DNA of 59,501 bases from Clostridia bacterium (GCA_017621495.1 JAGATB010000028.1:1-59501); one strand, 5' to 3'. Shown: positions 16,874 through 25,478, numbered from the stretch's first letter. Translations and numbers: made by a program. Notes: generated from the sequence alone by a model not told the origin.

Positions 16874-16890
16874 TAAATACGGTGATACTA

Positions 16891-17667
16891 ATGAGTTTTT
16901 TAGAAAATATAATTGTAAGTAAGATAACACATATATCAATCGTAAATTATAAAAGGCATGAAAAAACAACAATGAGAATGCGTCCCTGGTATGGAATCGC
17001 ATTCTCGCTTGGCGGAGAACTGATATATCTTCATAACTCAAAAAAAATTACTCTTTCCAATAATCAAGTTGTATTTATTCCCAAAAATTCAACTTATGAA
17101 GTCGATTGTACAAAGCCGGGTTCATTTGCGGTAATTAACTTTCTGTCAGCAAAAAAACTTAATATCAACGACTTTATCAGTATGGATATAAGGAACATAG
17201 ATATATTTCAAAGGGAATTTTTAATTATGCATAAATTATTTCTATCCGGTGCACCGCAAAAGAAATATGAAAATCTATCTTCACTTTATAAAATGTTTTC
17301 TATGCTGATAAATTCTTACGATGAAAAAAGAATACCTTCTGTGCTGAATCTGGCACTCAGACATATTGATAATAACATCAACAGTTCTGAACTTTGTAAC
17401 ACGCAGATAGCCGAAAACGTTGGCATAAGCGAAGTATATTTAAGAAAACTTTTTGCAAATAATCTATCCACCACAGTTAATCAGTACATTCAAAACAAGC
17501 GAGTTGAAAGCGCTAAAATATTGTTAACGGAAACGGCTATGTCCATAACGGAAATTTCTGAAAAATGCGGATACTCATGCATATATTATTTTTGCAGTTC
17601 TTTCAAACGCAAAACAGGATATACTCCCTCACAATACAGGAACAATAATGCCCGCAGTTTCTTTTAG
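16891..17667 (+). CDS. AraC family transcriptional regulator
   Basis: A 258-residue regulator with an N-terminal cupin-like sensor domain (about 20–95; GGELIYLHNSKKITLSNNQVVFIP) and a C-terminal pair of helix-turn-helix motifs (about 155–255). The latter has AENVGISEVYLRKLF and the family signature ITEISEKCGYSCIYYFCSSFKRKTGYTPSQYR. The ATG at 16891 is preferred to an in-frame GTG three codons earlier. It is transcribed divergently from the dehydroquinase-like operon, 150 bp away, and most likely activates it in response to that pathway's substrate. Both units lie between the two hairpin-array repeats. Confidence 0.9.
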   Translation: MSFLENIIVSKITHISIVNYKRHEKTTMRMRPWYGIAFSLGGELIYLHNSKKITLSNNQVVFIPKNSTYEVDCTKPGSFAVINFLSAKKLNINDFISMDIRNIDIFQREFLIMHKLFLSGAPQKKYENLSSLYKMFSMLINSYDEKRIPSVLNLALRHIDNNINSSELCNTQIAENVGISEVYLRKLFANNLSTTVNQYIQNKRVESAKILLTETAMSITEISEKCGYSCIYYFCSSFKRKTGYTPSQYRNNNARSFF

Positions 17668-17862
17668 AAATATCCCTTTCTCATCCTGTATGCTCTAACT
17701 TGCATCTATTATATAATCAAGTCGGAATTTTATGGGATTTATGCTGATGTCTCAGGTTTGAGACCGGTTGAAACGGTAGGTGCATCTACTGTCTTTTATT
17801 CAAATTGAATTTATGAAAAAACCAAAAAGTGCGAAATGGATGCAGATTATTTTTAGTGATAT

Positions 17863-18008
17863 TCCAACTTCGTTGGAGTGATATTTTTACAGAGTAAAAG
17901 TGATATTGAAATCTGACGGTTTCAGTGATATTATATTTGCCATTTAACTGTGCGAAGCACAATATCACTCGGCGTAAGCCGAATATAACTGCGCAGCAAT
18001 ATAACTTG
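17863..18008. repeat. Modular short-hairpin array, copy B
   Basis: Same orientation as copy A. Modules include TCCAAC-TTC-GTTGGA (17863–17877), TTTTAC-AGA-GTAAAA (17885–17899), TGTGC-GAA-GCACA and TCGGC-GTAA-GCCGA. Positions 17920–18008 are identical to 13707–13795. Compared with copy A, two stems carry paired substitutions that keep base-pairing. The remaining 17668–17860 contains no gene that I can support. Confidence 0.85.
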
Positions 18009-18076
18009 CCACAGCGCCTACGCAGTAATCCTCTGTGGTCAAGTGCTTCGCACGTCGTGGTTCGACCTATCTATCA

Positions 18077-18117
18077 TACCAATAAAAAAAGGCCCTGCGG
18101 ACCTTTTTTTATTGGTA
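18077..18117 (-). terminator. tRNA-Arg terminator whose stem includes the tRNA 3' end
   Basis: A 16-bp perfect inverted repeat (18077–18092 with 18102–18117), followed by a mismatch and two more pairs, forms a long hairpin with A7 and T7 tracts. On the minus strand the left arm begins at U72-A73-CCA of the tRNA itself, so terminator formation would compete with the acceptor stem unless processed. Confidence 0.8.
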
Positions 18118-18189
18118 CGCTTGATAGGAATCGAACCTACGACAACCCGGCGTCGGAGGCCGGTGCTCTATCCACTGAGCTACAAGCGC
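18113..18189 (-). tRNA. tRNA-Arg (CCG anticodon), CCA encoded
   Basis: On the minus strand GCGCTTG opens the acceptor stem (18189 downwards) and CAAGCGT closes it, with a G1·U72 wobble, A73 and an encoded CCA (18113–18115). The D arm is AGCTCAGTGGATAGAGCA. The anticodon stem CCGGC/GCCGG encloses the loop CTCCGAC, giving anticodon CCG. The T arm contains GTTCGATTC. The cloverleaf is complete. It is followed directly by a strong terminator, and the thymidylate kinase gene ends about 40 nt upstream. Confidence 0.95.
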
Positions 18190-18231
18190 ATGTGTTTGGG
18201 ACGCGTATTTGGGCGTCCCTTATATTAAATT

Positions 18232-18912
18232 TTATTTAATGCACTCTTTAAATACATTGAATATTTCCTCGGAAATATCATCTATAGTTCTGATGGTGCC
18301 GTCTTTAACGCAGGACACCCTGTGCCAGCCGTATTTTTGAGCTACGGACACTGCGTTATCGTATGATTTTTGCAGATATCCTTCATCGGATTCGTGAATA
18401 TCCTTCACTTCTGAAGAATTAATTTTATTGAGACGATTTTTCATAAGCTCCATGGCATACTTTACCGGCATATCCAAAAATATAATCAAATCGGGTTTGG
18501 GAAGCTCTAATTTTTCGTATTCAAAATCATATACCCAATCAAGGAATTGGTCTTTATCGGCTTGATTTGAAATTTTGGATGCCTGGTGTATCATATTTGA
18601 GGTTACATATCTGTCGGCAATTACCACGTCGGTATTTTGGAGACGTTCTCTCCATACACTGCGTATGCTGCCCACTCTGTCCACAGCGAAAAATGCTGAG
18701 GCGGTATAGGGGTTTACGTCGTCTGCCCTGGCACCGAAATCACCGCCAAGGTACATCTTAACGAGAGATGATGTATCGCTGTCATAATTGGGAAATACAA
18801 TCTTTTCAACAGACATATTCATGGATTTGATATTTTTCAAAAGCTTATTGGACTGGGTCTCCTTACCGCTGGAATCCACACCCTCAATAACTACAAGTTT
18901 ATAATTCTTCAT
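18232..18912 (-). CDS. tmk: dTMP (thymidylate) kinase
   Basis: It phosphorylates dTMP to dTDP. The 226-residue protein has the P-loop IEGVDSSGKETQ (residues 9–20), the DRY-type motif IADRYVTSNMIHQ (about 96–108) and LDMP in the third conserved segment. The P-loop has Ser-Ser-Gly in place of the more common Gly-Ser-Gly, and the protein is slightly longer than usual. This is the deviant thymidylate kinase type often seen in Clostridia. It begins 1 nt after the thyX stop, so the two consecutive dTTP-pathway enzymes are co-transcribed. Confidence 0.9.
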   Translation of the reverse strand: MKNYKLVVIEGVDSSGKETQSNKLLKNIKSMNMSVEKIVFPNYDSDTSSLVKMYLGGDFGARADDVNPYTASAFFAVDRVGSIRSVWRERLQNTDVVIADRYVTSNMIHQASKISNQADKDQFLDWVYDFEYEKLELPKPDLIIFLDMPVKYAMELMKNRLNKINSSEVKDIHESDEGYLQKSYDNAVSVAQKYGWHRVSCVKDGTIRTIDDISEEIFNVFKECIK

Positions 18913-18913
18913 A

Positions 18914-19672
18914 TCATTCTCCCAGGAAAAGCTTTCTATTTTCCAATGCTTTGCCGCAGCTCATGGCTCCTTCGGGACACGGACCTGCTACGCATGAAGG
19001 ACCTGCATACTTAAATATGGTAGGTGCTGCTTCTTTAACGAGCACAAGCATCCTGCAAGCCATCTCTCTTATCTCCCACTGGGCTCTCTCGCAGCAGCGG
19101 TGATTAAAGAAGTTGAGCAGGCTTCTGGCATTGAAGGTGGCTATCATCTTGGTCTCGCATGCATTAGGGAGTATATATCTGGCATCTTCTATTGCTTTTT
19201 TCTCTGCGGCATTCTTTGCCTTTTTCTCACTGATGCCATCGGAAATCATTTTATCATAGTGCTTTTTAAAAAGGATATCCGATATCTCATTGTATTTCTT
19301 CAAATCATCTGCCATAGCTTCTTCAAAAAGCTTTTTGGCTTCGGGGTCGTTTGCTATTTCAGGGGGAGTTATGTACTCAAATTTACCTTCGTTTACATAT
19401 CTTTGGGATTTCACACTGTAGCTGGCAATCCTGTGTCTGGTAAACTGAGCCAAAAGGCTTCTGGATACGCCCTCTATACCGAAGGTAAAGCTGATATGCT
19501 CTATGGGACTTTCATGCCCCATACTCATGAGCCTGTCTATAAAAGCAACTGTCTTTTCTTTATCAAGTCCGTTTAATATACCGTCTATCTCGGATGATGA
19601 ATAGCATAGCTTAGCTGCTGCTGCAACTATCTTTTCGCAATCGGGATTATACTGCAATAATTCAACATTCAT
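18914..19672 (-). CDS. thyX: Flavin-dependent thymidylate synthase ThyX
   Basis: It makes dTMP from dUMP with methylene-tetrahydrofolate, FAD and NADPH. The 252-residue protein carries the ThyX signature RHR-x7-S at residues 79–89 ([11 protein letters not shown]) followed by QRY. It also has [12 protein letters not shown] (53–64) and the C-terminal substrate-binding region [27 protein letters not shown] precedes the ATG. It lies between tagA and tmk, so dTMP synthesis and its phosphorylation are encoded together. No thyA is visible. Confidence 0.96.
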   Translation of the reverse strand: MNVELLQYNPDCEKIVAAAAKLCYSSSEIDGILNGLDKEKTVAFIDRLMSMGHESPIEHISFTFGIEGVSRSLLAQFTRHRIASYSVKSQRYVNEGKFEYITPPEIANDPEAKKLFEEAMADDLKKYNEISDILFKKHYDKMISDGISEKKAKNAAEKKAIEDARYILPNACETKMIATFNARSLLNFFNHRCCERAQWEIREMACRMLVLVKEAAPTIFKYAGPSCVAGPCPEGAMSCGKALENRKLFLGE

Positions 19673-19678
19673 CTTAAA

Positions 19679-20419
19679 TCACTCCTGTGGGAATTTTTTT
19701 CCGTTTAACAAAACGGTAAATCCAAACTTGGGTAAATCCATCATTCTGCCTATTCTGGAAGGCTGCTTAAGTAGCCTGTAGAGCCACTCTATACCATGCT
19801 TCTGATAAAACTCCGGTGCTCGCTTTACGGTGCCGGCAAACACATCCAGACTGCCTCCTATACCCATGGCAACACCGAAATCAAGCTCATCTCTGTGCTC
19901 GGAAATCCACTTTTCCTGCTTGGGTGCACCAAGACACACAAAGAGTAAATCAGGCTTCTTTTCATTGATGTCGGCTATTATGTTAACCTGCTTTTCTTCA
20001 TCGAAATAGCCGTCTGCACAGCCTGCTATCTTAATGCCGGGAAACCTGCGAAGCATTTCCTCTCCTGCAGCCTCAGCCACTCCGGGCTTAGCTCCGAAAA
20101 GGTATACACTCTTGCCGAGAGGTGCCATCTTCTTAAGCACAGCGCATGCGGTATCGAAGCCTGCAGCCCTTTCTAGTATGGGGTTTCTAAGCATCTTTGA
20201 TGCATACACCACACCTATACCATCGGCAGTGAGGATATCTGCACTGTTTAATACCTCTGCAAATTTCTTATCACGGTATGCCATCATTATAATTTCGGAA
20301 TTAGGAGTAAAAACACATCTGCGTTTATCGCCGTTAGTTATATATTCAATTATTTGGTCTGCGGCACTATCTATGGTATGCTTGCTGACCTTAATTCCAA
20401 GTATATTTACCTTATCCAT
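19679..20419 (-). CDS. tagA: WecG/TagA/CpsF family glycosyltransferase
   Basis: A 246-residue GT26 enzyme. Members add N-acetylmannosamine or a similar sugar to lipid-linked GlcNAc at the inner membrane face, the committed step of wall teichoic acid or related polymer synthesis. Motifs include FTPNSEIIMMA (38–48), ADILTADGIGVVYASK, LFGAKPGVAE and LLFVCLGAPKQEKWI, and the C-terminal membrane-associated helices include EWLYRLLKQPSRIGRM. GGAGG is 6 nt before the ATG. It is co-directional with thyX, 6 nt away. The other teichoic acid genes are not in the window, so the exact acceptor is not known. Confidence 0.9.
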   Translation of the reverse strand: MDKVNILGIKVSKHTIDSAADQIIEYITNGDKRRCVFTPNSEIIMMAYRDKKFAEVLNSADILTADGIGVVYASKMLRNPILERAAGFDTACAVLKKMAPLGKSVYLFGAKPGVAEAAGEEMLRRFPGIKIAGCADGYFDEEKQVNIIADINEKKPDLLFVCLGAPKQEKWISEHRDELDFGVAMGIGGSLDVFAGTVKRAPEFYQKHGIEWLYRLLKQPSRIGRMMDLPKFGFTVLLNGKKFPQE

Positions 20420-20482
20420 AGGCTTCCTCCAAGCAAAATATATATCTATTATACTATTTTTTATTCACAAAATCAATAGTTT

Positions 20483-21118
20483 TTAAACATTTGCCGGAAG
20501 TTTTGATATTAATCCCGATAAATGCTCGTCATAACCTATATTTTCTATATGCCATTTACCGGAATCGTATGTTACCGTGGTAACGGAAGCATTTGATACC
20601 CAGGGGATATTTTTGGCTTCGGATAAGCTGAGATTTTGCCAGATGCATGTCATAACTCTTAATGGTGTACCGTGGGTTGCAACGCATACAGTCTTGCCAT
20701 CATTTAAGCTTGCTATTTTTACAAGTTCAGCATTTATACGTTTTTGCAGGTCACGGACACTTTCACCGCCTGTGCAGACGGCATTGCCAATATCTGTAAG
20801 CCAGGTCTGATACTCCGGGTATGTATCTGCAATCTTCTGAAAGCTCATGCCCTCCCATTTACCGGCGTATATCTCTCTTAATTCAGGACTTGCAATGAGA
20901 GGAATGCCTGTGGCTTCACCAATGCATTTGGCTGTATCATAAGCACGAATTAAATCACTGGTATAGATTACATCTATACCGGCGTCTTTTAAATATTCGG
21001 CTGTGACTTGGGCTTGCTTATGTCCAAGCTCGGTAAGACCCATATCTGTATGCCCCAAAAATGTCTGAACGGCATTGCCTTCGCTTTGACCATGCCGAAC
21101 CAATATAAATTTAGTCAT
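20483..21118 (-). CDS. Histidine phosphatase family protein
   Basis: A 211-residue phosphoglycerate mutase-like phosphatase. LVRHGQSEGN (residues 6–15) carries the phosphorylated His. TSDLIRAYDTAKCI, then REIYAGKWEGMSF, and later CVATHGTPLRVM with the second catalytic His complete the family pattern. The GKWEGM segment and length are shared by CobC-like and broad-specificity phosphatases. No cobalamin genes are adjacent, so the substrate cannot be assigned. It follows aspB after a terminator and probably has its own promoter. Confidence 0.88.
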   Translation of the reverse strand: MTKFILVRHGQSEGNAVQTFLGHTDMGLTELGHKQAQVTAEYLKDAGIDVIYTSDLIRAYDTAKCIGEATGIPLIASPELREIYAGKWEGMSFQKIADTYPEYQTWLTDIGNAVCTGGESVRDLQKRINAELVKIASLNDGKTVCVATHGTPLRVMTCIWQNLSLSEAKNIPWVSNASVTTVTYDSGKWHIENIGYDEHLSGLISKLPANV

Positions 21119-21135
21119 AATCAGAACTCCAATCG

Positions 21136-21171
21136 TAAAAACCGGCTGTTACCTAAACTAAGCAACAGCCG
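21136..21171 (-). terminator. Terminator of aspB
   Basis: CGGCTGTT (21143–21150) pairs perfectly with AACAGCCG (21164–21171), and the minus strand continues GTTTTTACG. Confidence 0.75.
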
Positions 21172-21178
21172 TAATATA

Positions 21179-22366
21179 TTATTCACTTAATAATTTTTCA
21201 AGTCTGTCTATACCCTCTTTGATGTTTTCAAGACTTGTAGCATATGACCAGCGCACATAGTCGGGAGCGGCAAAGCCGTTGCCGGGTACTACAGCCACAA
21301 GCTGCTTGTCGAGGAACACCTCTGCAAAATCATCGGCAGATTCTATAAGCTTACCACTTATGGTCTTGCCTTTCAATGCACTGATGTTCATCATTACATA
21401 AAATGCACCCTGAGGCATAAGGCAGCTGACACCGTCTATGGCATTTATTCTCTCTGCCATATATTTACGTCTTTCATCGAAGGCTTTTTTCATCATATTG
21501 AAGTCATCCAAAGGACCGTTTAATGCGGCAACTGCAGCAGCCTGAGCGATTGAGTTGGGGTTAGAGGTGGTATGACTCTGAACATTGCTCATAGCCTTGG
21601 CTATATCTGCATTTGAAGCAGTATAACCTATCCTCCATCCTGTCATGGCAAAGGTCTTGGACACGCCGTTTATGATAATTGTTAAATCCTTAATCTTATC
21701 GTTAAATGAAGCGATGCTCACATGCTCAACACCGTCATATACGAGATATTCATATATTTCATCGGATATAACATAGATGTTGTTTTCTACAGCTACATCA
21801 GCTATTGCCTTGAGCTCTTCTTTGGTATACACCATACCTGTAGGATTGGAAGGGCTTGTAAGCACAAGCGCTCTTGTCTTTGGTGTAATGGTATTTTTGA
21901 ATTCCTCGGCAGAAAACTTAAATCCGTTTTCTTCCTTGGTATATAATATAACCGGAACACCGTCATTGTATTTAACCATCTCCGGATAGCTAACCCAGAA
22001 AGGTGCGGGAATTATAACCTCATCACCGGGATTTAATATAGCACCGAACGCATTGATAAGAGAATGCTTGGCACCGTTGCTTACTACGATATTTGCGGGT
22101 TCATAGCTAAGGCCGTTGTCTCTTTTGAATTTATCACAGATAGCTTTCTTGAGCTCCAGTGTACCGGAGGCAGGTGTATACTTGGTAACTCCTGCGTTGA
22201 TTGCAGCAATCGCCGCATCCTTGATGTGCTGAGGTGTATCGAAATCCGGTTCACCTGCACCAAAGCCTACAACATCCATACCGTCTGCCTTCATCTGCTT
22301 AAACTTAGAGTCAATCATGAGTGTAGGTGACGGTGATATTCCTTTAAATTTATTTGATATTTCCAT
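21179..22366 (-). CDS. aspB: PLP-dependent aminotransferase, aspartate aminotransferase Ib type
   Basis: A 395-residue fold type I transaminase. NPTG (174–177), SDEIYE (201–206) and the Schiff-base Lys K237 in NGVSKTFAMTGWRIGY identify subgroup Ib, which includes Bacillus AspB and related enzymes with Asp, Glu or aromatic substrates. The ATG at 22366 is chosen because GGGGG precedes it and homology begins at MEISNKFKGISPS; the frame extends 38 codons further with no support. It is monocistronic, with a terminator at 21136–21171. The likely reaction is oxaloacetate plus Glu to Asp. Confidence 0.9.
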   Translation of the reverse strand: MEISNKFKGISPSPTLMIDSKFKQMKADGMDVVGFGAGEPDFDTPQHIKDAAIAAINAGVTKYTPASGTLELKKAICDKFKRDNGLSYEPANIVVSNGAKHSLINAFGAILNPGDEVIIPAPFWVSYPEMVKYNDGVPVILYTKEENGFKFSAEEFKNTITPKTRALVLTSPSNPTGMVYTKEELKAIADVAVENNIYVISDEIYEYLVYDGVEHVSIASFNDKIKDLTIIINGVSKTFAMTGWRIGYTASNADIAKAMSNVQSHTTSNPNSIAQAAAVAALNGPLDDFNMMKKAFDERRKYMAERINAIDGVSCLMPQGAFYVMMNISALKGKTISGKLIESADDFAEVFLDKQLVAVVPGNGFAAPDYVRWSYATSLENIKEGIDRLEKLLSE

Positions 22367-22544
22367 TTGATAACCCCCAATAAATTTGCTGTCTGCGTTA
22401 TTATTACACATTAGCATATATTTTACCATACAGTGGCAAAAAATGCAAGTTATTTGAACATAAATTTCAAATTTCTGCAAATCTTCGCCTTTTTTGGCAA
22501 AATATGCCTTATATTTTGAAAGTTATATATACCTTTTTGCCAAA

Positions 22545-22892
22545 TTAAGCATAAAATGCATTTTCAATATAATTTATGTTTCTGTCTCCTGTGTATACTT
22601 CGCATACATCAAATGAAACATCTTCATAGTTATGATATGATACCAGAAATGCTCTGGCTGTACGTATGATTTTCTGCTGTTTGGGGTAATTAACAGCATC
22701 GGATGCAAGACCGAAGTTGGTATTATGACGGGTTTTGACCTCAACGAATGCCACATGTCCGCCGAGCTTGGCGATTATATCTATCTCACCGTTAGCGGCT
22801 CTGTAGTTTCGTTTTAATATGGTGTATCCGTTTTGTACCAGATACTTGCAGGCGATATCCTCCCCTGCTTTACCTATGGAGACTGTATTCAT
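22545..22892 (-). CDS. yraN: YraN/UPF0102 family nuclease-like protein
   Basis: A 115-residue protein of the YraN family. GKAGEDIACKYLVQNGY (residues 7–23), GEIDIIA and FVEVKTR form a PD-(D/E)xK nuclease-like core, resembling Holliday junction resolvases; its biological role is not settled. The ATG at 22892 overlaps the rnhB stop (ATGA), and the rnhB–yraN pair is a classical neighbourhood. Starting 16 codons earlier is possible but would lie inside rnhB without a ribosome site. Confidence 0.92.
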   Translation of the reverse strand: MNTVSIGKAGEDIACKYLVQNGYTILKRNYRAANGEIDIIAKLGGHVAFVEVKTRHNTNFGLASDAVNYPKQQKIIRTARAFLVSYHNYEDVSFDVCEVYTGDRNINYIENAFYA

Positions 22893-23506
22893 CTTACATG
22901 CTCCCTTACACCCTTGAATGTCATACGATGTATGGAGCACGGGCCGTATTTGGCAATAGCTTCAAGGTGCTCCTTGGTACCGTAGCCCTTGTGCTTTTTA
23001 AAGTTATACTCGGGGTACTTGGAATCAAGCTCCGTAATATACCTGTCTCTGGCAACCTTGGCAAGGATAGATGCCGCCGCTATTGACATGCTCTTGGCAT
23101 CACCTTTTACGATTGTCTCACATTCTACAGGCATTTCTCCGCAACGGTTGCCGTCTATGAGCGCTATATCCGGAAGCTTATCAAGACCCGAAACTGCAAG
23201 GTTAAAGCACTTTAATGCGGCATTTAATATATTAATCCTGTCTATTTCCTGCTCGCTGACGCTTACTATATTATAGTAAAGAGCCTTTTCGATTATCACG
23301 TCAAAGAGCTCCTCACGTTTCTTTTCGGTAAGCTTCTTGGAATCATTAATCTCGGGGATGACTGTATCTTTATCAAATACCACAGCAGCGGCAAATACCG
23401 GCCCCGCAAGAGGTCCTCTGCCGGCTTCATCTACACCGGCTATAAGCTCATAGCCTTTATCATAATATTTATATTCGTATTCAAGCATATTTATTTTATC
23501 TGCCAT
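22889..23506 (-). CDS. rnhB: Ribonuclease HII
   Basis: It removes RNA from RNA/DNA hybrids and single ribonucleotides from DNA. The 205-residue protein has the type 2 active site: D26 and E27 in GVDEAGRGPLAGPV, the DSKKL segment, DGN in IDGNRCGE, and AKVARDRYI. GGAGG lies 9 nt before the ATG. It follows rbgA by 17 nt and precedes yraN with a 4-nt overlap, the standard rbgA-rnhB-yraN order of Firmicutes. Confidence 0.96.
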   Translation of the reverse strand: MADKINMLEYEYKYYDKGYELIAGVDEAGRGPLAGPVFAAAVVFDKDTVIPEINDSKKLTEKKREELFDVIIEKALYYNIVSVSEQEIDRINILNAALKCFNLAVSGLDKLPDIALIDGNRCGEMPVECETIVKGDAKSMSIAAASILAKVARDRYITELDSKYPEYNFKKHKGYGTKEHLEAIAKYGPCSIHRMTFKGVREHVR

Positions 23507-23523
23507 CAGTAAAATCCTCCGGT

Positions 23524-24378
23524 CTAAAAATCTGAAGGGGTTTCCAAAGAAATCCTGCCAAGCTTTGCACCTCTGAATTCGTCAAGCAATATCTTGGCGG
23601 CACGCTCCGTGTCTATCTCTCCTCCGGATACCACAAAGCCCCTCTTTCTGCCCAAAAGCTCCAAAAGCTCATATCCGGGAAGTGAGTCAAAATCTGTCAT
23701 CTTGTACCTGGCAGTGAGGCTCTCCGGATATCGTTTGCTGAGCACTTCAAGAAGTCTGCAGGCTATCTCCTCTATGTCCATGATTTCATCCTTAATGGCA
23801 CCGGTAAATGCAAGCTTTTCGCCTACGGCAACGTCCTCGAATTTGGGCCATAGTATGCCGGGAGTATCCAAGAGTTCAAAGGAGTTGGGCAGTCTGATCC
23901 ACTGCTTGCCCCTGGTAACACCGGGTCTGTCTCCCGTTACGGCACTTTTCTTGCCGGAGAGCTTGTTGATAAATGATGACTTGCCTACATTTGGAATACC
24001 AACCACCATTATCTTGATAGGTCTGTTTACCAAGCCGCGTGCTTTGTCGTGGGCTATTTTATCCTTAAGGATTTCTTTGCACGAAGCAAAAATATCGTTT
24101 AAAGACTTGCCCATGGTTGAAGATATGCTCTTAACCGCAAGACCCCGTGATGCGAAATATCTCTCCCACTCCGAGGTTATGCGCGGGTCAGCTATATCGG
24201 ATTTATTGAGCACTACAAGTCTCGGCTTATTGGGGAAAATCTCATCAATCGCAGGATTGCGGCTGCTTAAGGGTATACGCGCATCCAAAAGCTCAATCAC
24301 TATGTCGATGAGCTTTTGGTTTTCTTCCATCATTCTTCTGGTTTTGGTCATATGACCGGGATACCACTGTATATCCAT
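23524..24378 (-). CDS. rbgA: Ribosome biogenesis GTPase RbgA (YlqF)
   Basis: This GTPase completes late assembly of the 50S subunit. The 284-residue protein shows the circularly permuted G motifs of the family: VVLNKSDI (G4) comes before GIPNVGKSSFINKL (G1) and DTPGIL (G3). It starts with MDIQWYPGHMTKTRR, the conserved N terminus, and has a C-terminal RNA-binding ANTAR-like part. AGGTG is 6 nt before the ATG. It is between lepB and rnhB in a housekeeping operon. Confidence 0.96.
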   Translation of the reverse strand: MDIQWYPGHMTKTRRMMEENQKLIDIVIELLDARIPLSSRNPAIDEIFPNKPRLVVLNKSDIADPRITSEWERYFASRGLAVKSISSTMGKSLNDIFASCKEILKDKIAHDKARGLVNRPIKIMVVGIPNVGKSSFINKLSGKKSAVTGDRPGVTRGKQWIRLPNSFELLDTPGILWPKFEDVAVGEKLAFTGAIKDEIMDIEEIACRLLEVLSKRYPESLTARYKMTDFDSLPGYELLELLGRKRGFVVSGGEIDTERAAKILLDEFRGAKLGRISLETPSDF

Positions 24379-24398
24379 TTATATCACCTGCTGTTTAC

Positions 24399-25004
24399 TT
24401 ATTTATATAATGTGCCGAATGTGCTGAAGGGAAGCAATCTGATATGTGCTTTGCCTATGATGTTTTCAAGAGGTACAGCACCTACATCCTTGCTGCGGCT
24501 GTCATGGCTGTTGTTGCGGTTGTCTCCGAGGACGAAAATGGTATCCTCCGGAACCACGAAGGGGTATTCAACCGAGTTTGGTACTATGACATTCATCTCT
24601 TCCAATATATAATCCTCTTCCAGAAGCTCACCGTCTACAGTGACACCCTCGGGTGTGATATCGACCTCCTGCCCCTCAAGAGCTATAACTCTCTTAACAT
24701 ATGCGGTGTCCTTGTTGGGCTTGCGGTCAGTCTCGCTTATAGGCGGATGGAATATAACTATATCGCCCTGTGCAGGTGTATAGCCTATAATCCTCGTAAA
24801 CAGTGTATCGCCATGAGCCAATGTGGGGTCCATGCTGGCACCGTCTACTCTAACCAGTGTAAATACATAGTTTCTTATAACAAGGGCAATGACAATTGCC
24901 ACTGCAATAGAAACAACCCAATCGAGGATTTCCTTCCATATATTCTTTTTGGGAGATTCGTTCTCCTGTATGGGAGTCTCCTGTACAAATTCTTCGTTAC
25001 TCAT
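24399..25004 (-). CDS. lepB: Signal peptidase I
   Basis: It cleaves signal peptides on the outer membrane-facing side of the cytoplasmic membrane. The 201-residue protein has an acidic cytoplasmic N terminus, one membrane segment (about 28–50), the nucleophile S57 in GASMDPTL, the general base K104 in AYVKRVIALEG, and the box E region FVLGDNRNNSHDSR. It is placed between rplS and rbgA, a common clostridial order. A terminator (25040–25075) separates it from rplS, so it likely starts its own transcript. Confidence 0.96.
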   Translation of the reverse strand: MSNEEFVQETPIQENESPKKNIWKEILDWVVSIAVAIVIALVIRNYVFTLVRVDGASMDPTLAHGDTLFTRIIGYTPAQGDIVIFHPPISETDRKPNKDTAYVKRVIALEGQEVDITPEGVTVDGELLEEDYILEEMNVIVPNSVEYPFVVPEDTIFVLGDNRNNSHDSRSKDVGAVPLENIIGKAHIRLLPFSTFGTLYK

Positions 25005-25039
25005 AAGTATAACCTACCTTTCAAACGTATTTTAGTATA

Positions 25040-25075
25040 TAAATTAAAAGCTATGGACAAATCATTGGCCATAGC
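25040..25075 (-). terminator. Terminator between rplS and lepB
   Basis: GCTATGG (25050–25056) pairs with CCATAGC (25069–25075), and the minus strand continues TTTTAATTTATA. A second, longer hairpin (12 bp, 25092–25103 with 25113–25124) without a T-tract lies just upstream on the transcript and may protect the rplS mRNA end. Confidence 0.75.
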
Positions 25076-25133
25076 ATTAATTACGTAGTCATGTAAAGAG
25101 GACCTACTGTAAGTCCTCTTTACATTTGAGTGG

Positions 25134-25475
25134 TCATATTTTCTCTTTAACTCTTGTTGCCTTACCGACTCTGTCACGTAAGTAGTAGAGCTTAGCTCTT
25201 CTGACTTTACCTTTTCTGACAACTTCGATTTTAGCAAGTTTAGGAGAATTTACAGGGAAAGTTCTTTCCACACCAACACCGTAAGAAATTCTTCTTACAG
25301 TAAAGGTTTCTGTAATACCGCCGTGTTTCTTGGCAATGATTGTACCTTCAAACACCTGGATTCTTTCTCTGGAACCTTCTTTGATAAGCACGTGAACCTT
25401 AACAGTATCACCGATGCAAAGCTCAGGAAGGTCTGTTCTTAACTGTGCGCTTGTTAAGCTTTCAATAATATCCAT
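25134..25475 (-). CDS. rplS: Ribosomal protein L19
   Basis: A 113-residue 50S protein at the 30S–50S interface. It starts [17 protein letters not shown] and contains [14 protein letters not shown] and the highly conserved [16 protein letters not shown], ending in the Arg/Lys-rich tail. Two adjacent ATGs (25478 and 25475) follow a GGAGG site; I use the second from family alignment. An upstream promoter (25571–25599) and an 86-nt leader suggest separate transcription and possible autogenous control. Confidence 0.97.
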   Translation of the reverse strand: MDIIESLTSAQLRTDLPELCIGDTVKVHVLIKEGSRERIQVFEGTIIAKKHGGITETFTVRRISYGVGVERTFPVNSPKLAKIEVVRKGKVRRAKLYYLRDRVGKATRVKEKI

Positions 25476-25478
25476 CAT

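Noticed and set aside
13579..18008. CRISPR array
   Set aside because: The short hairpins differ from each other, spacing is irregular and there are no uniform repeats with unique spacers. No cas genes are present.
17925..18239. Open frame on the plus strand across repeat copy B, the terminator and the tRNA
   Set aside because: It reads antisense through the tRNA-Arg gene and contains repeat sequence; not a gene.
23594..24355. Long frame antisense to rbgA (and similar ones antisense to smc, ffh, clpX and ispH/rpsA)
   Set aside because: These are shadows of strongly supported genes, without ribosome sites, start signals or recognisable domains.
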